NCBI GenBank assembly: GCA_029215795.1 | Contig: JARDYH010000003.1 | Span: 68,883,109-68,947,108, forward strand | Source: Anniella stebbinsi | Lineage: Eukaryota; Chordata; Lepidosauria; Squamata; Anniellidae | DNA: 64,000 nt | Reading direction: 5' to 3' | Shown here: piece after piece, positions 12,442 to 24,351 of the stretch | Layout: the number at the start of each line of letters is the position of its first letter | How positions within the stretch are numbered: position 1 is the stretch's first letter | Position numbers and translations under genes: made by a program | Notes under the pieces: generated by a model | Told to the model about the DNA's origin: nothing | The model's database searches: none | Seen by the model: the letters and a program-made list of their open reading frames with translations, nothing else

Positions 12442-15400
12442 CTATTATGTGTTGTTTCCCTCCTCTTTGCATCTCTAAATGTAAGATTATTGAAGTTGCA
12501 CAAGAAAGACATTCTTAAAGTGAGGAGAAAATAAGCGTTTATATAAAACACAAACATAAGATTTTCTAGAGTTAAAAATAGGAATTAAAATATTGATGAT
12601 GGAACATACTGTTGTATGTGAAAGCACAGACAAGGCTGTGGTTACATTACAGTACTTACAGTATTTTCATGACCTAAAAATTAAAGTGCAAAAGATCTAA
12701 TGCAGTCAGGAATGAAGAGTTTGCCAAGACTGCTGAGGAATAGTTAAGTTTCTTCAGTATCAAGAAGTTCTAGTATTTGCTTAAAAACATATCTAAACTT
12801 AATGAGGGAATGCTATTAGGGAAAGAAATACTGATTATCTTGCATATTGTGCAGTTGATGTAACATAGATGATTACGGGGTATTGTCAGGCATTTTGTAA
12901 GGATGATTTTTCAATTGAAAACCAATTAGCATAGTGTATGAACACTTAAGAGTGCAGGAATATGAGGATGTTACTTTTGGAAATGATCATGAAATGCTTT
13001 CACTCAGAAAATTCATTCAGACTTGCTTGGTACCAATCTTGAATGCATGTAAATAACTTTTAAGGTTGTGATGATGCCAGTAAATTGTTCTTAGTACACC
13101 ATGTAATATGTATGGTCAACAGTTCACAAAATGGTTATAATTTACAGAAGGGAGCCATAAAGTGTTGAAAACATGTCTGTTTAGCAGAGAGAAACCAAGG
13201 TTTATTGAGATATAAATTAGCAGAGAAACATTTGTTGTTTGCTTATGTTTTAGGTGACTAATGCCCTGTATAGAAAAGGATAGTTTGGAGCATAAAGTTG
13301 TAATCAGTGTTTTTTCCCTTTTGAAAGCTTTCTAATGATGCTGCCCAGAAAAGGACATAAAATAAATACAAACGGGTTTTTAAAATATGTATTTTGTAAA
13401 ATCCCTGTGCAGTTTATTTAAAGATATTTCGGCATTCTTTTTAACTAGGATTCAGATTATACTATCAGTTACACTGCTGGGGAATGGAGTTACAGCTTAA
13501 CTAGAGTGTATAGGGAGTTACTTTTGAGGGGGGATATTCTGCAGGCAATTATTTTTCATTTATCTTTTTATCCATTGTCTCTGAAGTCGCTCTTCAATAT
13601 TCAGGGGCTATTTTTTTCTTTTAGTGAGTCAAAAGTCTGAATTTGTGGCTCACTAATCACTTAGAATGTCCCTCATTGCATTTTGAATCATCTTGGCCTT
13701 GACTCATTCCTAGTTGTACAACTGTTGGCCCTGAATAAGGAGGCACATCCTTAATGTGCATCAGTATACATCCTTCAAGTTCATTGGGGGCCATATGGAC
13801 AGTGTAAGATTGAATGTTCCTTCCATGCTTGGTCTTCCTTACAAGATGGGGGCAAGGCAGCTGTGTGAGCAAATTAAAGAAAACAAGCTAAACTCCATTA
13901 TATGAATGACATATAATATTTAATTTTAACTTCAGTAATAAATGTTTGTGGTTCAAACTACCATTTCTTTGGTTAAGTAAGAAAATAGCTAAATTGAGTT
14001 GGCTGCTTACCACTGGTATGTAGGATGTTTCATGTTAAAAATACGATTTATCTTTACTGAGGATAATTCATTGTACGTGTCAGTGGATGTGAGTATTGGG
14101 TGAAGTATGACTGTTAATGTATTTACTTGTAGTGGAGATGCTTCTGGGTTGGCAATTCAGAATCCATCTTCGGTAGCTTGAATAGAGTTGTAACTTACCA
14201 GTGAGAGAGACTTTCGCTGGTTTCCATCCTTTGTATACCAACCTGGCTTGCTCCTAGCAGTTTAATTAGATTAGGGGTCATCAGGTATAAAGGAGAGCTG
14301 TCTTGTCCTGGCTCATCCTAAGATGTTACTTCCCCAGCCTTATGAGACAAAATGGAGATCTCAAAAATAACAGTGCAGTTGGGCTCCTTGGGAACATCAT
14401 TGTTTCCTGTTTAATTGAAGACTTCTGGAGTTGTGGCCTGCTGAAGGACTAGGCTGCTTTCATGAGCACAAGGTTTGTTCATAGCCAAGTTATGATTATC
14501 TGAACTGGGCCATAGTGAAGGAAGTCCAAATTCAAAGTTAGGATATAATGCAAAATGTTTTTATTCAGGCTAGCTGTGTTAGTAATAAATTAATCGGTTT
14601 ACACCTTGCTGAAATACTTCACGTTGATGGAATTTCTATTTAAATTTGATAACTAAGCTTAGATGTTTCTGTGGATTATTTTTATAGTTCCAAACTGACT
14701 GTACTAGGAGGATATAAGTCTTAATATTGGTAGCAAAATAGGAGCGTAGATTGATATGATGTATGCTTTGTACAGGACAACCATAAAAGAAATGCAAAAA
14801 CTGTATTGTATACCTATTGGCCTTCTGACCTGTAAGCATGCTTCTTTCAGTTTCTGTGCTAACCATGTTGGAATATCATGACTGCACTGATAGTTTCACT
14901 AATCACCATGGCCAGTTACAAACCACAGTGTTCACATCCACTTATAAGCATGGTTTCCCCTTGCTGTGTATGTGCTATCTAATAGGGGGAACTTAAATTG
15001 TACTTCAGGATACTTCTTATGGTATCTTTGTACAACTACTTAAGTACCAAATTTTGCTAATGCTGTATTTTAAAGGGAAATGGTAATAATTATTAAAGGG
15101 TTCTATGCAACTTCCTTAGTTGGGTGTTACTTCTTGCAGTTTGCAGTGAACTTAGTAGGGAGAAAAGTTTGTGATAGGTGACATTTGTGAAAATTGGTTT
15201 GTACTAGGGTTAAGGAAGGAATACTTTTGGACAATCTATGCATTGTGCATTTGTCAAGAAGAATGGTACAGTAAAAATAACTGCATTTCAAAGCAATAAT
15301 TAGGTCAGCTATGACCCAGTGCAAAATCACCGTAACCAGCATATCTAAAAGTCTTAGATATGTACATAAGAGAGACTGTAATTATTTTGCCGTTGAAAAG

Positions 15401-15810
15401 ATTTAAGATAAAGTAACTTAAAATTCATTTTAAAATTCATTTTTGGCAGAACATTAAATGAAAGCCAGAAAAGCTGTATGTGCTCTGTCCTCAACAAATG
15501 GCTATGAAGTCAATATTTCCTTTTGAATATCTCTTGAGATACATATAATATACATAAAGATATAGTGTTAAACTGTTTTCTTTGATTTTTCTGGTTCACA
15601 CATAGGGAGCAAATATCAGCTCTTATATTTCTTTGTGAAAAGGTGGGATTGTTCATAGATACTTCTTCAAACAAGAGTTGTAAATACACTTGCTTGGAAA
15701 TTCCATTGGAGTAGGTAGGATTTGCCTTAAAGTAAATGCTTTTAGGATTGGAGTGAAAGAAAGTTAATGTACTCTTCATGTTGACTATTACTATGTGACT
15801 TGTCATTAAG
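12442..15810. other. Unassigned AT-rich sequence
   Basis: About 3.4 kb with no recognised repeat or gene. It could hold single-copy intronic or conserved non-coding DNA, but that cannot be judged without alignment. Confidence 0.5.
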
Positions 15811-15880
15811 GCTGCAATTCTAATCACATTTACATGGAATTACATTGAAATAAATGGGTCTTGTCTTCAAAGTGAGCATG
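15811..15880. repeat. FB80-like fragment, copy 5
   Basis: Begins GCTGCAATTCTAATCACATT and keeps the ACATTGAAATAAATGGGTC core; degenerate. Confidence 0.4.
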
Positions 15881-18250
15881 GTTAACACTCTAGAAATAAC
15901 CTTGTGTGCATAATTTACTGTGCTCGTCTTTTCTATGGAGAAAATACAGCTAGCATGATGGAAAGTAAGAGATTTCTACCCATCAAACATATATAATCCC
16001 ATTGTCCTTCATTCTCAGTCAATTTGTATTACAATTCCCTTTCCTGAATAAACAAAATTTCTAGATTAACTTTGGGCTTGAGTAGAATCCATATTCATTT
16101 ATTGTTGTTTAGTGCAAAGTCAAAGTTGTTTGATAAAGAAGTTACACTATAGCTCAGGGGAGTGCCATGTTGATGCCATCTGATAAACAGGCAAACATTT
16201 CTTGCTGCTTGTTTCATTTTTAATCTCTAGTCCTTTTCAGGCATCCATATCACATGATCACTCTTGGGAGGGGGAGAGTGGGGGCATGCTTGCTGGCCCC
16301 AATCCCTCCATCCATATGTTGAGATGGTGAGGAGGGAGATCTGAAGCAGAGAGCCTGTGCTATCCTTGTAGAACCTGGTGAAAATGGTCAGCCAGATAGG
16401 GCTACTGTTTGATATACACATAGGTGGGGACCAGCATAGTTTTACCTAAGTGCATACATGGCTGTTAGTTACTAAATGAGAAAAGAAATAAAGAACAATA
16501 TTCTGATATGCTTACGACAGTGACATGGCCCCAATGGCTGCTTGCATCATTTTAAAGATTTTGAAGAATTACTTTTAATATTAATATAAGTATCAAACAT
16601 CTAAAATGGAAGAGAGAGGTTATATTGGGGCCACACGTAATGTAATTTTCATATCATGTTGTGGAAAGCATCCTTTAAAAGTGTGTACAGTGATTTTAAT
16701 AGCATCTCTTCCCACACCAAAAATGTTTTTTGGTATCCCTGAATTGAAAGAAACTTACTGATAAGGGTTTGTTGAGGCTGTGATAGTAATCACCCTTGTT
16801 TGACTCCTGTTGGCATGTATTTTGGGCTTTAAAATTATTTAAGGAACAATAAATCCTTCTTCATTTCATTGCAAACCTTAATGTTTATGGCAACTCCTTT
16901 TGGATGCTTTAACTCTTTGTTTGCTCAAAAGGCATAGTCTTCGATTTTGGCAACCAATTTTATGGGATGTGGAACAAGTCCCTCTGTATCAGTACACTAG
17001 GTCATGAACTCTTTCTCTAAGAAAGCAAGGCTCATCAGACACAGAAAGTAGTTACAGATTACTCAGACAATGTAATCAACACCCCAAAAAGCAAAAGGTA
17101 GGTTTCAAATAAATTAGGTTAGATGAAATCTTGATCTTGGTTTGTGTGCTTTTATGGTATTGAGCAGTCACATTTTCTAACTTTCTTTGTAAATACCAGC
17201 ACTAGAAACTATCTTTATAAGGCAAAACAGGAGAGCTTCAAGGTTGAATTGACAGTCTGTTGATTCGAGGATTAACAAACTCCTAAAATTACATGAGTTG
17301 GCAATGCTTGGATAAACATAAGTCAGGGAGTCTTTCCCACCTTTAATTTGTCATTTGTTGATACTCTAAATGAAATATGCTTCTTTTGTGATTGCAAAAG
17401 AGGAGTATTGGTTAGCTATAGCTTTCAGGTTATTTTGATGATACCTTAGTGGTTCAGAAAATTCTGCTGTAAACTAGAGTCCCATTCAAACTATTAGAGT
17501 TATGTTTAGGTATGTTGATCTACGAGAAACAAATGTCTCATTGAGTTCCTTTCACAACCCTGTTTTTATATTTTATCCTAATCTTGGAAATAAGAAAAAC
17601 AGCTTGGGAACGTGAACAGGTATGTCCTTAAATTGTTTTACATGGTAGAAGAGAGGGGAGTGGTGAAACCGTCAGGTCTCCAAAACCTGGGTGCATTTCT
17701 GTAGATGAAGCATCATGTGCAAGGAACCAATAGACTTTAATCTGAAAATCATAGCCCATGTATGAGAAATTTGCAGCAGTGGTAGAGACTTTGCCAGGTT
17801 ATTTAGTTTTGTGGGGTTGTTGTTGATAGTTTTACTTCTTTACTAAGAGGGCTTTTTCTCCAGTTTTTACTATTTTGGTGAAAGAGTAGACTTGTATATT
17901 TGGAAGCGACACTATGGTATATGTAGCTAAAAGGTTACATCCATGTAGCTTTTTTGAAGTCAAAACCAGATTTAGATTATCTTTCAAGGTATTTACTATA
18001 GTGAGAGAGATGTTGGATTAAAGCACTAAATTCATAGATTTACAGAAAAACACAATTTGTCGCCTAAATATGTTAAAAACATTTCCAACACTATGATAAA
18101 CACAGGCAGTCATTTTTGAAACCTATGGTCTATGAAAATTACTGTAACTTTAAAAGATTTCTTAAAACTCAGTTTTTTAAAATAAAATTTCCCTGAAAAA
18201 ATGCAGTCATCTGTAGTATTGGGTTTATATAGTTGCATCCAGACATAGAT
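15881..18250. other. Unassigned AT-rich sequence
   Basis: Nothing supported. Confidence 0.5.
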
Positions 18251-18432
18251 CCTGTTCAGATGACACGCTAAGCCATGGTGGTTAAGCATTTTGAGCTAAA
18301 CATTATGGTTGAGCCTGTTGAGTGAACCATTCCTAACCATGGTGGCTACATAACCACGGTTTAAACACACTCACCATTTTCTGCAGAAAGGTTAATGGTC
18401 TAACCATGGCATAGTGTGTGTTGTCTGAACAG
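18251..18432. repeat. ~180-bp foldback element with CCTGTTCAGA termini
   Basis: The ends CCTGTTCAGATGACACGCTA and GTGTTGTCTGAACAGG are inverted. The interior is built from CCATGGTGGTTAAG / CTAACCATGG units in both orientations. It resembles the squamate non-autonomous hAT foldbacks. A target duplication is not clear. Confidence 0.65.
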
Positions 18433-21404
18433 GCCCATAATAAGTTAAGTACCTGATTTTGCAGAAGTGGGGAAATGTAGTGCTGTCCAACACACACCTT
18501 CTAGACATTTGGGATTCCCAACTGCAAGTACTTCCTTTCTGTCATGTTTGAGATGTATTTCATTTCATTTTTATACTGTCCAATAGCTGAAGCTCTCTGA
18601 GTGGTTCACATTTTTTTTGCCTGTTATCTGACATTCACTTACCCAAGATTCCATGTCATGAGTTCAGAACCACCACTACTGCTTTTGGATTGGTGGAAAA
18701 AGGAAGGTAAGGTAGTATCATCAGCTGTTGCATTCCACTTCTTTGGATGGTTTCTCCCAATATTTGCCTTTAGATGTTAAATAGTAACAAAATTGAATCT
18801 GCCATACCCCACAGGGAGGCTTCCTAGCAAGGCTTCAACTCTGTTTTCTGTCACTCCTTGAAAACTAGATAAATTTTCAGGTAATCCACCTTAATCTGAT
18901 GGTCAATTGTATGCTATTATTTTTGTCCATCACTAGACAGAGATTGACTGCCAACACTAAATCAAGTTGATTTGGTCCATTAACTAAATCATATTAAAAT
19001 AGGATGAGGAAGGCTGTATTATCTTGGTTAATTGTGTAGTGACCACTTGCTTAACAGTGAACGCAAGACATATTTGGTATCGATCTATGGATGTCCTTTG
19101 CCTCTAGTATTGCTTTTTGATAGGTTTACTCACCAGTAGTCTTCACTTTTATTAAGATTCTTTTAAATCATCCCTAGAGATCTGACCAGCTTTCCTCCAA
19201 AGATTTTAATTAATAAAGGGGTAGAGTACACTTGATGTGTCATTTTACATTTCCCCAAGTACCCTTGTGACATCGAAGTGAGCAACAGGTTGAAAGTAAC
19301 CCCACCAAAACAAAATGTGAAGACTGCTTTTGATACCTGGTTCTGATACTGTTCCAAATATGGCATCTTGGTTGCATTAGAAATGATCACCTTCTCTGTC
19401 AGTCTTGGTATTGGAAATAAGTAGGAATTAGAATACTCATATTATTCCTCCACTAATGTTGTTTTTTTCTTGCATATCAAGCAACATCAGTTGAATCTGG
19501 GCCAGTGTAGAATGAGGTGACCTCCTCAGGTGGTGGATACTCTGGGGAATGTTGTGGCAGCTGTCTTACCTATTCCTCCTGAGCCCTCCCCCTGGCTGTT
19601 CCCTTCCTTGTGAGTGGTGTCACGGCAGTGGGGTGCTTGCTTGTCGCTGGCCTAGACTAGCTGGCTGTTTCGCGAGTCACCTTCCAGCATGTTGTAGACT
19701 TTGTTCCTGGGATAGGCTCCTGAATGAGTAGGTAAAGGCAGCCAGGCCAGACCAAATATTTCAGTAAGTATTGTATATGTATTTGCATAATGGTGCATGG
19801 TTGTGCCATTGCTGTTGCACTGCAGTATTGTTTGAGCAGGCACCAGGTAGATTGATGAATGAGTGGTGGCCAGCACTACTCTATGGAATCGTAGCTGTGG
19901 GTGCCACACAGCCTGCCTTTTACCCTCTAAGCAAGTTTACTGCTCTCAGGTGTGCTGGAGGACATTGCCATGTTGCCCGTCCTGGAGTAAGATTCAACTG
20001 CCAGTGTGGTTTAATGTTTTGACTTTTGTTTCAGGCAACAAAATGTCTTGTAACATCTTACAGTATTTGCAAAACTCATAATGGGATTGTCTGTAAATAG
20101 AGTATCTTGGTGAAGTTTCTGCATAAAAGAACAATTCTACTTTAGAAGGATATTTTAGTTGGTGTTACAATTGCTTCATGCTGCTGGTTTGAGCATTCTG
20201 AATGTAGTGGTTAGATAGATGTCAAAGCATAAATAGATCTGCATTCATTTTGCACTGAGTACAAGATTCTCATGGCAAGTGCTCATCGATAAATTTGTAC
20301 TAGACAAGGCTGTATTGTGGATCTTGTTGGAAGAAGCTAATGTCTTAAGGTGAATGATTCAATATTTCCTAGTTTCCTTTCATTAGAAATCCCTTTTGTG
20401 AACATCTATGTGTTGTTTCTGTTCTAGGTTAATTTACCTTGTTTCATTGGGTTGTATATAGATTGTTTCTCTGCCCAGAAAATGCATTCCTGGATTTACT
20501 TATAGCTGATTAAAAATATAACAGAGTTATAATTCCACTAAAATCAAAATTATGGTGATCTTGTACGCACTGAAATGTACTTTAATATAATTCATGATGA
20601 CATCATTTATATTCTTTGTGTCTACTTTTATTCGTTGCTTTTGGGAATTTCGCTGCCAGCTATAAAAGACAACCACCATGTTATACTGTACAGTATAGAT
20701 ATTATAAATTTTGGTCTTGCTTTCCATTGATCTGAATCGCCATGTGGGAATCACATTCAGCTGATTTTTATTTCCTGAGTCAGAAATTCTGTTTTACCCA
20801 TCTATGGGGTTTTCAGCAGTTATTCTCTGTAGGCTATCAAGTATTGCACATGAAAGAAAAGGTTCAAAGGCTTATAAGGAAGGCTGAGGTTTGAAATGTT
20901 TACTTAACACTGCATTTCTTCTCCTTCTTAAAAATGTTTTTTCAAAACATTTCCCAGACTGAGGGAATAGCAGGAAGACTTAATAAATTTATACTTTCTA
21001 TGTGCTATTGTCTGTCTTATACACACATTCTCTTTTGGAGTTGCCTGGTATTCATCAACTGTAAACTTGATAGTGCAACAGCTTGTTTGCATCTGTTTTG
21101 CTAGTGAGTTGGATTAACAGCCTTGCAATTAGCTTTTATTAGTGTATTCATTTTGTTGTTTGGGTTATTTCTATTCTCCTGTTTTGTTTTGTTTTTAAAA
21201 CTTTGAGCCTGGTGAAATGCTTTAAATAGGTTTAATAGAATTTGATTGTCAGAATTATGTGACCATTTTGTTGTTTTTAATAATAAAACAGATAGGACCA
21301 TAGTGGACCAGCATACCTTCTTAACTGGTGATTTTTGAAAACTCTGTGGAAGAGATTTAAGAGTGGGGCACAGGATAGTCCTCTCCCTCTCCTCTCTGGT
21401 GTAA
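18433..21404. other. Unassigned sequence
   Basis: No gene or repeat recognised. A slightly GC-richer stretch at 19500-20000 has short open frames without motifs. Confidence 0.5.
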
Positions 21405-21570
21405 ATCCCCCTTCCACCATTAACCAGCAGACTCAGAACAGACAAAAGATAATTCTTTTCATAATCCATAGTTACGGAATTTCCTACCATAAGATGTGGC
21501 TTTAAAAATAAGATTAGATGGCGTTGGAAAATGATTAGACAAATTTGTGGAGGATAATTATATCTACATA
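21405..21570 (+). mobile_element. CR1-like LINE 3' fragment beside the DIRS insertion
   Basis: Matches the type-A CR1-like 3' region seen at 61.4 kb: CAGAACAGACAAAAG, CCTACCATAAGATGTGGCT, TAGACAAATTTGTGGAGGAT. It shows that the DIRS element landed next to or within older transposon debris. Confidence 0.6.
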
Positions 21571-21592
21571 TATTTGCCATGATAACTAGCAC

Positions 21593-21749
21593 TTTCTTCT
21601 TCGTGGTCTCTGTGCATCACACATATGGGCTCCGCGCCGGCGCCGAGCCCCAATCGGGAAACTTCACTAGCTAGCTTAGTGATTTTTGGCGGGAACCCCT
21701 CCCCCACCATCCATTGCGCATGCTCCGGGTCCCGCCTCACCTCAGTTCT
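21593..21749 (+). repeat. Left inverted terminal repeat of the DIRS element
   Basis: From about 21619 to 21749 this is the exact reverse complement of the right repeat (27518 to about 27648), roughly 130 bp by eye. The outermost ~25 bp differ by small gaps: the left copy lacks AG, A and T that the right copy has. The internal complementary region keeps the left version and the right version separately. The repeat is CpG-rich, with the self-complementary core GCGCCGGCGC and an ACTAGCTAGCTTAGT motif. In this family the left repeat is expected to hold the promoter, but I see no clear TATA box. Confidence 0.93.
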
Positions 21750-21951
21750 TCTTCGACCGCTTGCTGATCGCCTCGCGGGAGACTTCTTCGAACGACTTCC
21801 GTTCGTATTACTCTGAAAATTAGAGAAAAATAGTGTTAGTTTAGCTTAGTGTTAGTGTTACAGTTAGTGTTAGTATTAGACTTCGTTAGTTTGAAAAAAA
21901 AAAAAAAAAATTCTATATACAAATATATATATCTTATATATTGGGTCAATT
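21750..21951 (+). other. DIRS leader between left repeat and Gag
   Basis: This 200-bp untranslated leader starts GC-rich and becomes AT-rich. It has several GTTAGTGTTAG-like iterations at 21835-21875 and an A-run at about 21895-21910. It ends directly at the Gag ATG. I see no reading frame of note in it. Confidence 0.7.
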
Positions 21952-24351
21952 ATGGCGCAGTCAGCGCTGTTTAAGCATTGTTCCCGCTGTAGGGCAAAGT
22001 TAACTTTGACCGATGGACACTCTTTGTGCCTCGTCTGTTTGGGGGAAGGGCATGTCGTGGACTCCTGCCCACACTGCATGACTTTTTCCCGCCAAACCCG
22101 GCGGATTAGGGCGGATAGGCTCCGCAGTCTGCTCTGGAGCAAGGCCCTATCCGCGGTTGACCGACCTCGCCAACGTTCTCGATCTCCTCTTCCGTTGGAC
22201 TCAGATACCGAACGGTCAAATTCCGGTGAGCGTAGGCGAACGCCCCAAAATCGCTCGCAACCGGCATCTCCCTGCTCGCCCCCTATGGAGGAAGCAGCAG
22301 AGGCTCCCTTGCCACGACTCGTCTCGAAGCCGACCAAAAAGACCGCGACAACGAAAAAGTCGGGCAAGACTAAAACTAAATCGACAAAATCAAAACCGTC
22401 GTCGTCGACTCCGAAACCTTCGACGTCGACGCAGGGAGAGGGTCGATCCACTCCGAAGCGACCATCGACTTCAGCTCTGGAGCCTCCGTCGGCGCCGAAA
22501 CGATCTTCGGCATCGAGTGTTCAACAGCGACCATCGACCTCAACTCCATCGGCGTCAAAGCGATCTTCGGCATCGGGCGCTCCTTCGACATCGAAGCGGC
22601 CGTCGGCGTCGAAAATACACCAACCGAAGCCTGCTTCGACGTCGAGTCGAAAATCGACTTCGTCGACACCGAGGCGGCCGGACCCGGCGGCGCAGGAAGG
22701 CTCTACACCGCCGATGCCATCACGCCAGCCGTCCCTGCCATCGAGGAGGCACTCGACACCGACACCGGCCCGACCGGCCTCGTCACCGATCCCATCTCAA
22801 CGATCCACTTCGCTGGCCCACAGGGCTACGTCGCTTCCACCTCGTCCAATCCAATCCGTAGACATAGAAATCTGCTCTTCTGACGTCGAGCTCGTCGATG
22901 TTATACCATCGGATGTATCTGTAGACCACGACGTCGACAACCGTACCGATGTCGACTATACGCAACGGCCGTTGCCAGTCGGTATCGTGGCTTCCCCGGT
23001 GTCGAGATCCTCAAAGACAACAGGACGGTCTCGATCCCGTACCCGATCCCGATCCAGATCGCGATCCCGTCGTTGGGACTCGTATTCGGATAGGTCCAGA
23101 AGTCGATCCCGGCACCGCAGTGCCCCGCGTTATTTATTTGACCCCTATACAGGGAAGAGAATTGGAAGGCACGCGTCGCAGCGCAGACAGCAACACAACA
23201 CCGCACGACAACTTCCTTCTGTGACGTCGGTACAACCATCGACGGCAGTGGTGCAGCGTCCCCTCTCGCCTACTTCGGGCGATGGCTATGCGTCAGACAC
23301 ATCTTCGGAACGCTCTCAAGCACCTTCAGTTCCGTCTCCACCAGGGGGCATTGGGTCGAAGGATAGACCATCCCCATCACTGGAACTAGGTTCCTTCTCG
23401 GACCAAATGCAAAGAATGGCTCAATCCCTTGGCCTGGACGTCGATCAGCCACACGAGGATCTGAATGATAAGATATACGACGTAATGTATGCGGAACCAG
23501 CACCTCAACTCACCCTTCCGTTAGTACCTACGCTTCTTAAAACTTTTAAAGGCGCATGGGAAAATCCAGCCACGGTGGGAGCTACGTCAAAACGTTTAGA
23601 TACATTGTACAGGGTCAAAGACGTCGAAGCTCCTTTCTTGAGTCAACACCCAAGACCAAATTCTATTATAGTAGAGTCCTCGCAAGGGCGCTCGACAAAA
23701 ACCCATTCCACCCCTGTCGACAAGGAAGGTAGGAAGCTGGATGCATTTGGGCGCCGGATTTACTCGTCGGCGACGTTGGGTTTTAAAGTAGCAAATTATC
23801 AAGCTACCATGGCCAGGTACCAACTCTTCCTCTGGGAGAAAATTTCTACACTAACAGACTATCTCCCAGACGACCAACGTGAACTGGCCCGAGTTTTCCA
23901 GGCAGAAGCAACCAGACTGTCTAGGCAGCAATTAACAACTGCAAGCCACCAGACAGATTGTACAGCCAAAGCTCTGGCAGGAGCAATCGCATTGCGTCGC
24001 CATGCATGGCTACGCTCGTCCACGCTACCAACCGAGACAAAAGCCCGTATTGAAGACCTCCCGTTTGACGGGGAGGGGCTCTTTCACTCATCCACAGACA
24101 ATACAATGGACGTTATTCATAAGTCTAAGATAACAGCACGCAAGATGAGCGCCCCTGCGGTACAACAAACGCAACAGCAATCTAGGCCACGACGTTGGTA
24201 CCGTTCTTTCCAGTTTCAGCCCCGGCGGCAACAAGAACGCACCCAACGTTTCCAATCTCAGCAGACACAATCCTCTTTCCAGTCTCGGAAGCCTGCCAAC
24301 AGATACACCAAATCACGGCGGCAGGATCAGTCGACGAAACGGCGCCTTTGA
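21952..24351 (+). CDS. gag: Gag-like protein of DIRS element (799 aa)
   Basis: This is the putative nucleocapsid/capsid ORF1 of the DIRS element. The N-terminus is cysteine-rich: C10-x2-C13, then C26-x2-C29-x4-H34-x4-C39-x2-C42. It therefore contains the CX2CX4HX4C zinc-knuckle spacing, but at the N-terminus rather than the C-terminus. Residues ~110-300 are low-complexity Ser/Thr/Pro/Lys/Arg. Residues ~355-395 form an Arg-Ser dipeptide tract like that of SR splicing proteins. Residues ~500-720 are more ordered and are the likely capsid-like region. The C-terminus (~720-799) is Gln/Arg-rich and probably binds nucleic acid. The ATG has G at +4 and is the first in-frame ATG after the leader. The frame ends in TGA (24349-24351) followed by C. 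Beyond that stop the same frame stays open into the recombinase ORF. The Gag role is inferred from position and composition; there is no close sequence signature. Confidence 0.85.
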   Translation: MAQSALFKHCSRCRAKLTLTDGHSLCLVCLGEGHVVDSCPHCMTFSRQTRRIRADRLRSLLWSKALSAVDRPRQRSRSPLPLDSDTERSNSGERRRTPQNRSQPASPCSPPMEEAAEAPLPRLVSKPTKKTATTKKSGKTKTKSTKSKPSSSTPKPSTSTQGEGRSTPKRPSTSALEPPSAPKRSSASSVQQRPSTSTPSASKRSSASGAPSTSKRPSASKIHQPKPASTSSRKSTSSTPRRPDPAAQEGSTPPMPSRQPSLPSRRHSTPTPARPASSPIPSQRSTSLAHRATSLPPRPIQSVDIEICSSDVELVDVIPSDVSVDHDVDNRTDVDYTQRPLPVGIVASPVSRSSKTTGRSRSRTRSRSRSRSRRWDSYSDRSRSRSRHRSAPRYLFDPYTGKRIGRHASQRRQQHNTARQLPSVTSVQPSTAVVQRPLSPTSGDGYASDTSSERSQAPSVPSPPGGIGSKDRPSPSLELGSFSDQMQRMAQSLGLDVDQPHEDLNDKIYDVMYAEPAPQLTLPLVPTLLKTFKGAWENPATVGATSKRLDTLYRVKDVEAPFLSQHPRPNSIIVESSQGRSTKTHSTPVDKEGRKLDAFGRRIYSSATLGFKVANYQATMARYQLFLWEKISTLTDYLPDDQRELARVFQAEATRLSRQQLTTASHQTDCTAKALAGAIALRRHAWLRSSTLPTETKARIEDLPFDGEGLFHSSTDNTMDVIHKSKITARKMSAPAVQQTQQQSRPRRWYRSFQFQPRRQQERTQRFQSQQTQSSFQSRKPANRYTKSRRQDQSTKRRL

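Noticed and set aside
22157..22861. A 234-aa Arg-rich open frame inside Gag in another frame
   Set aside because: Composition is a by-product of the CG-rich Ser/Thr/Arg codons of Gag; no domain and no independent start signal.
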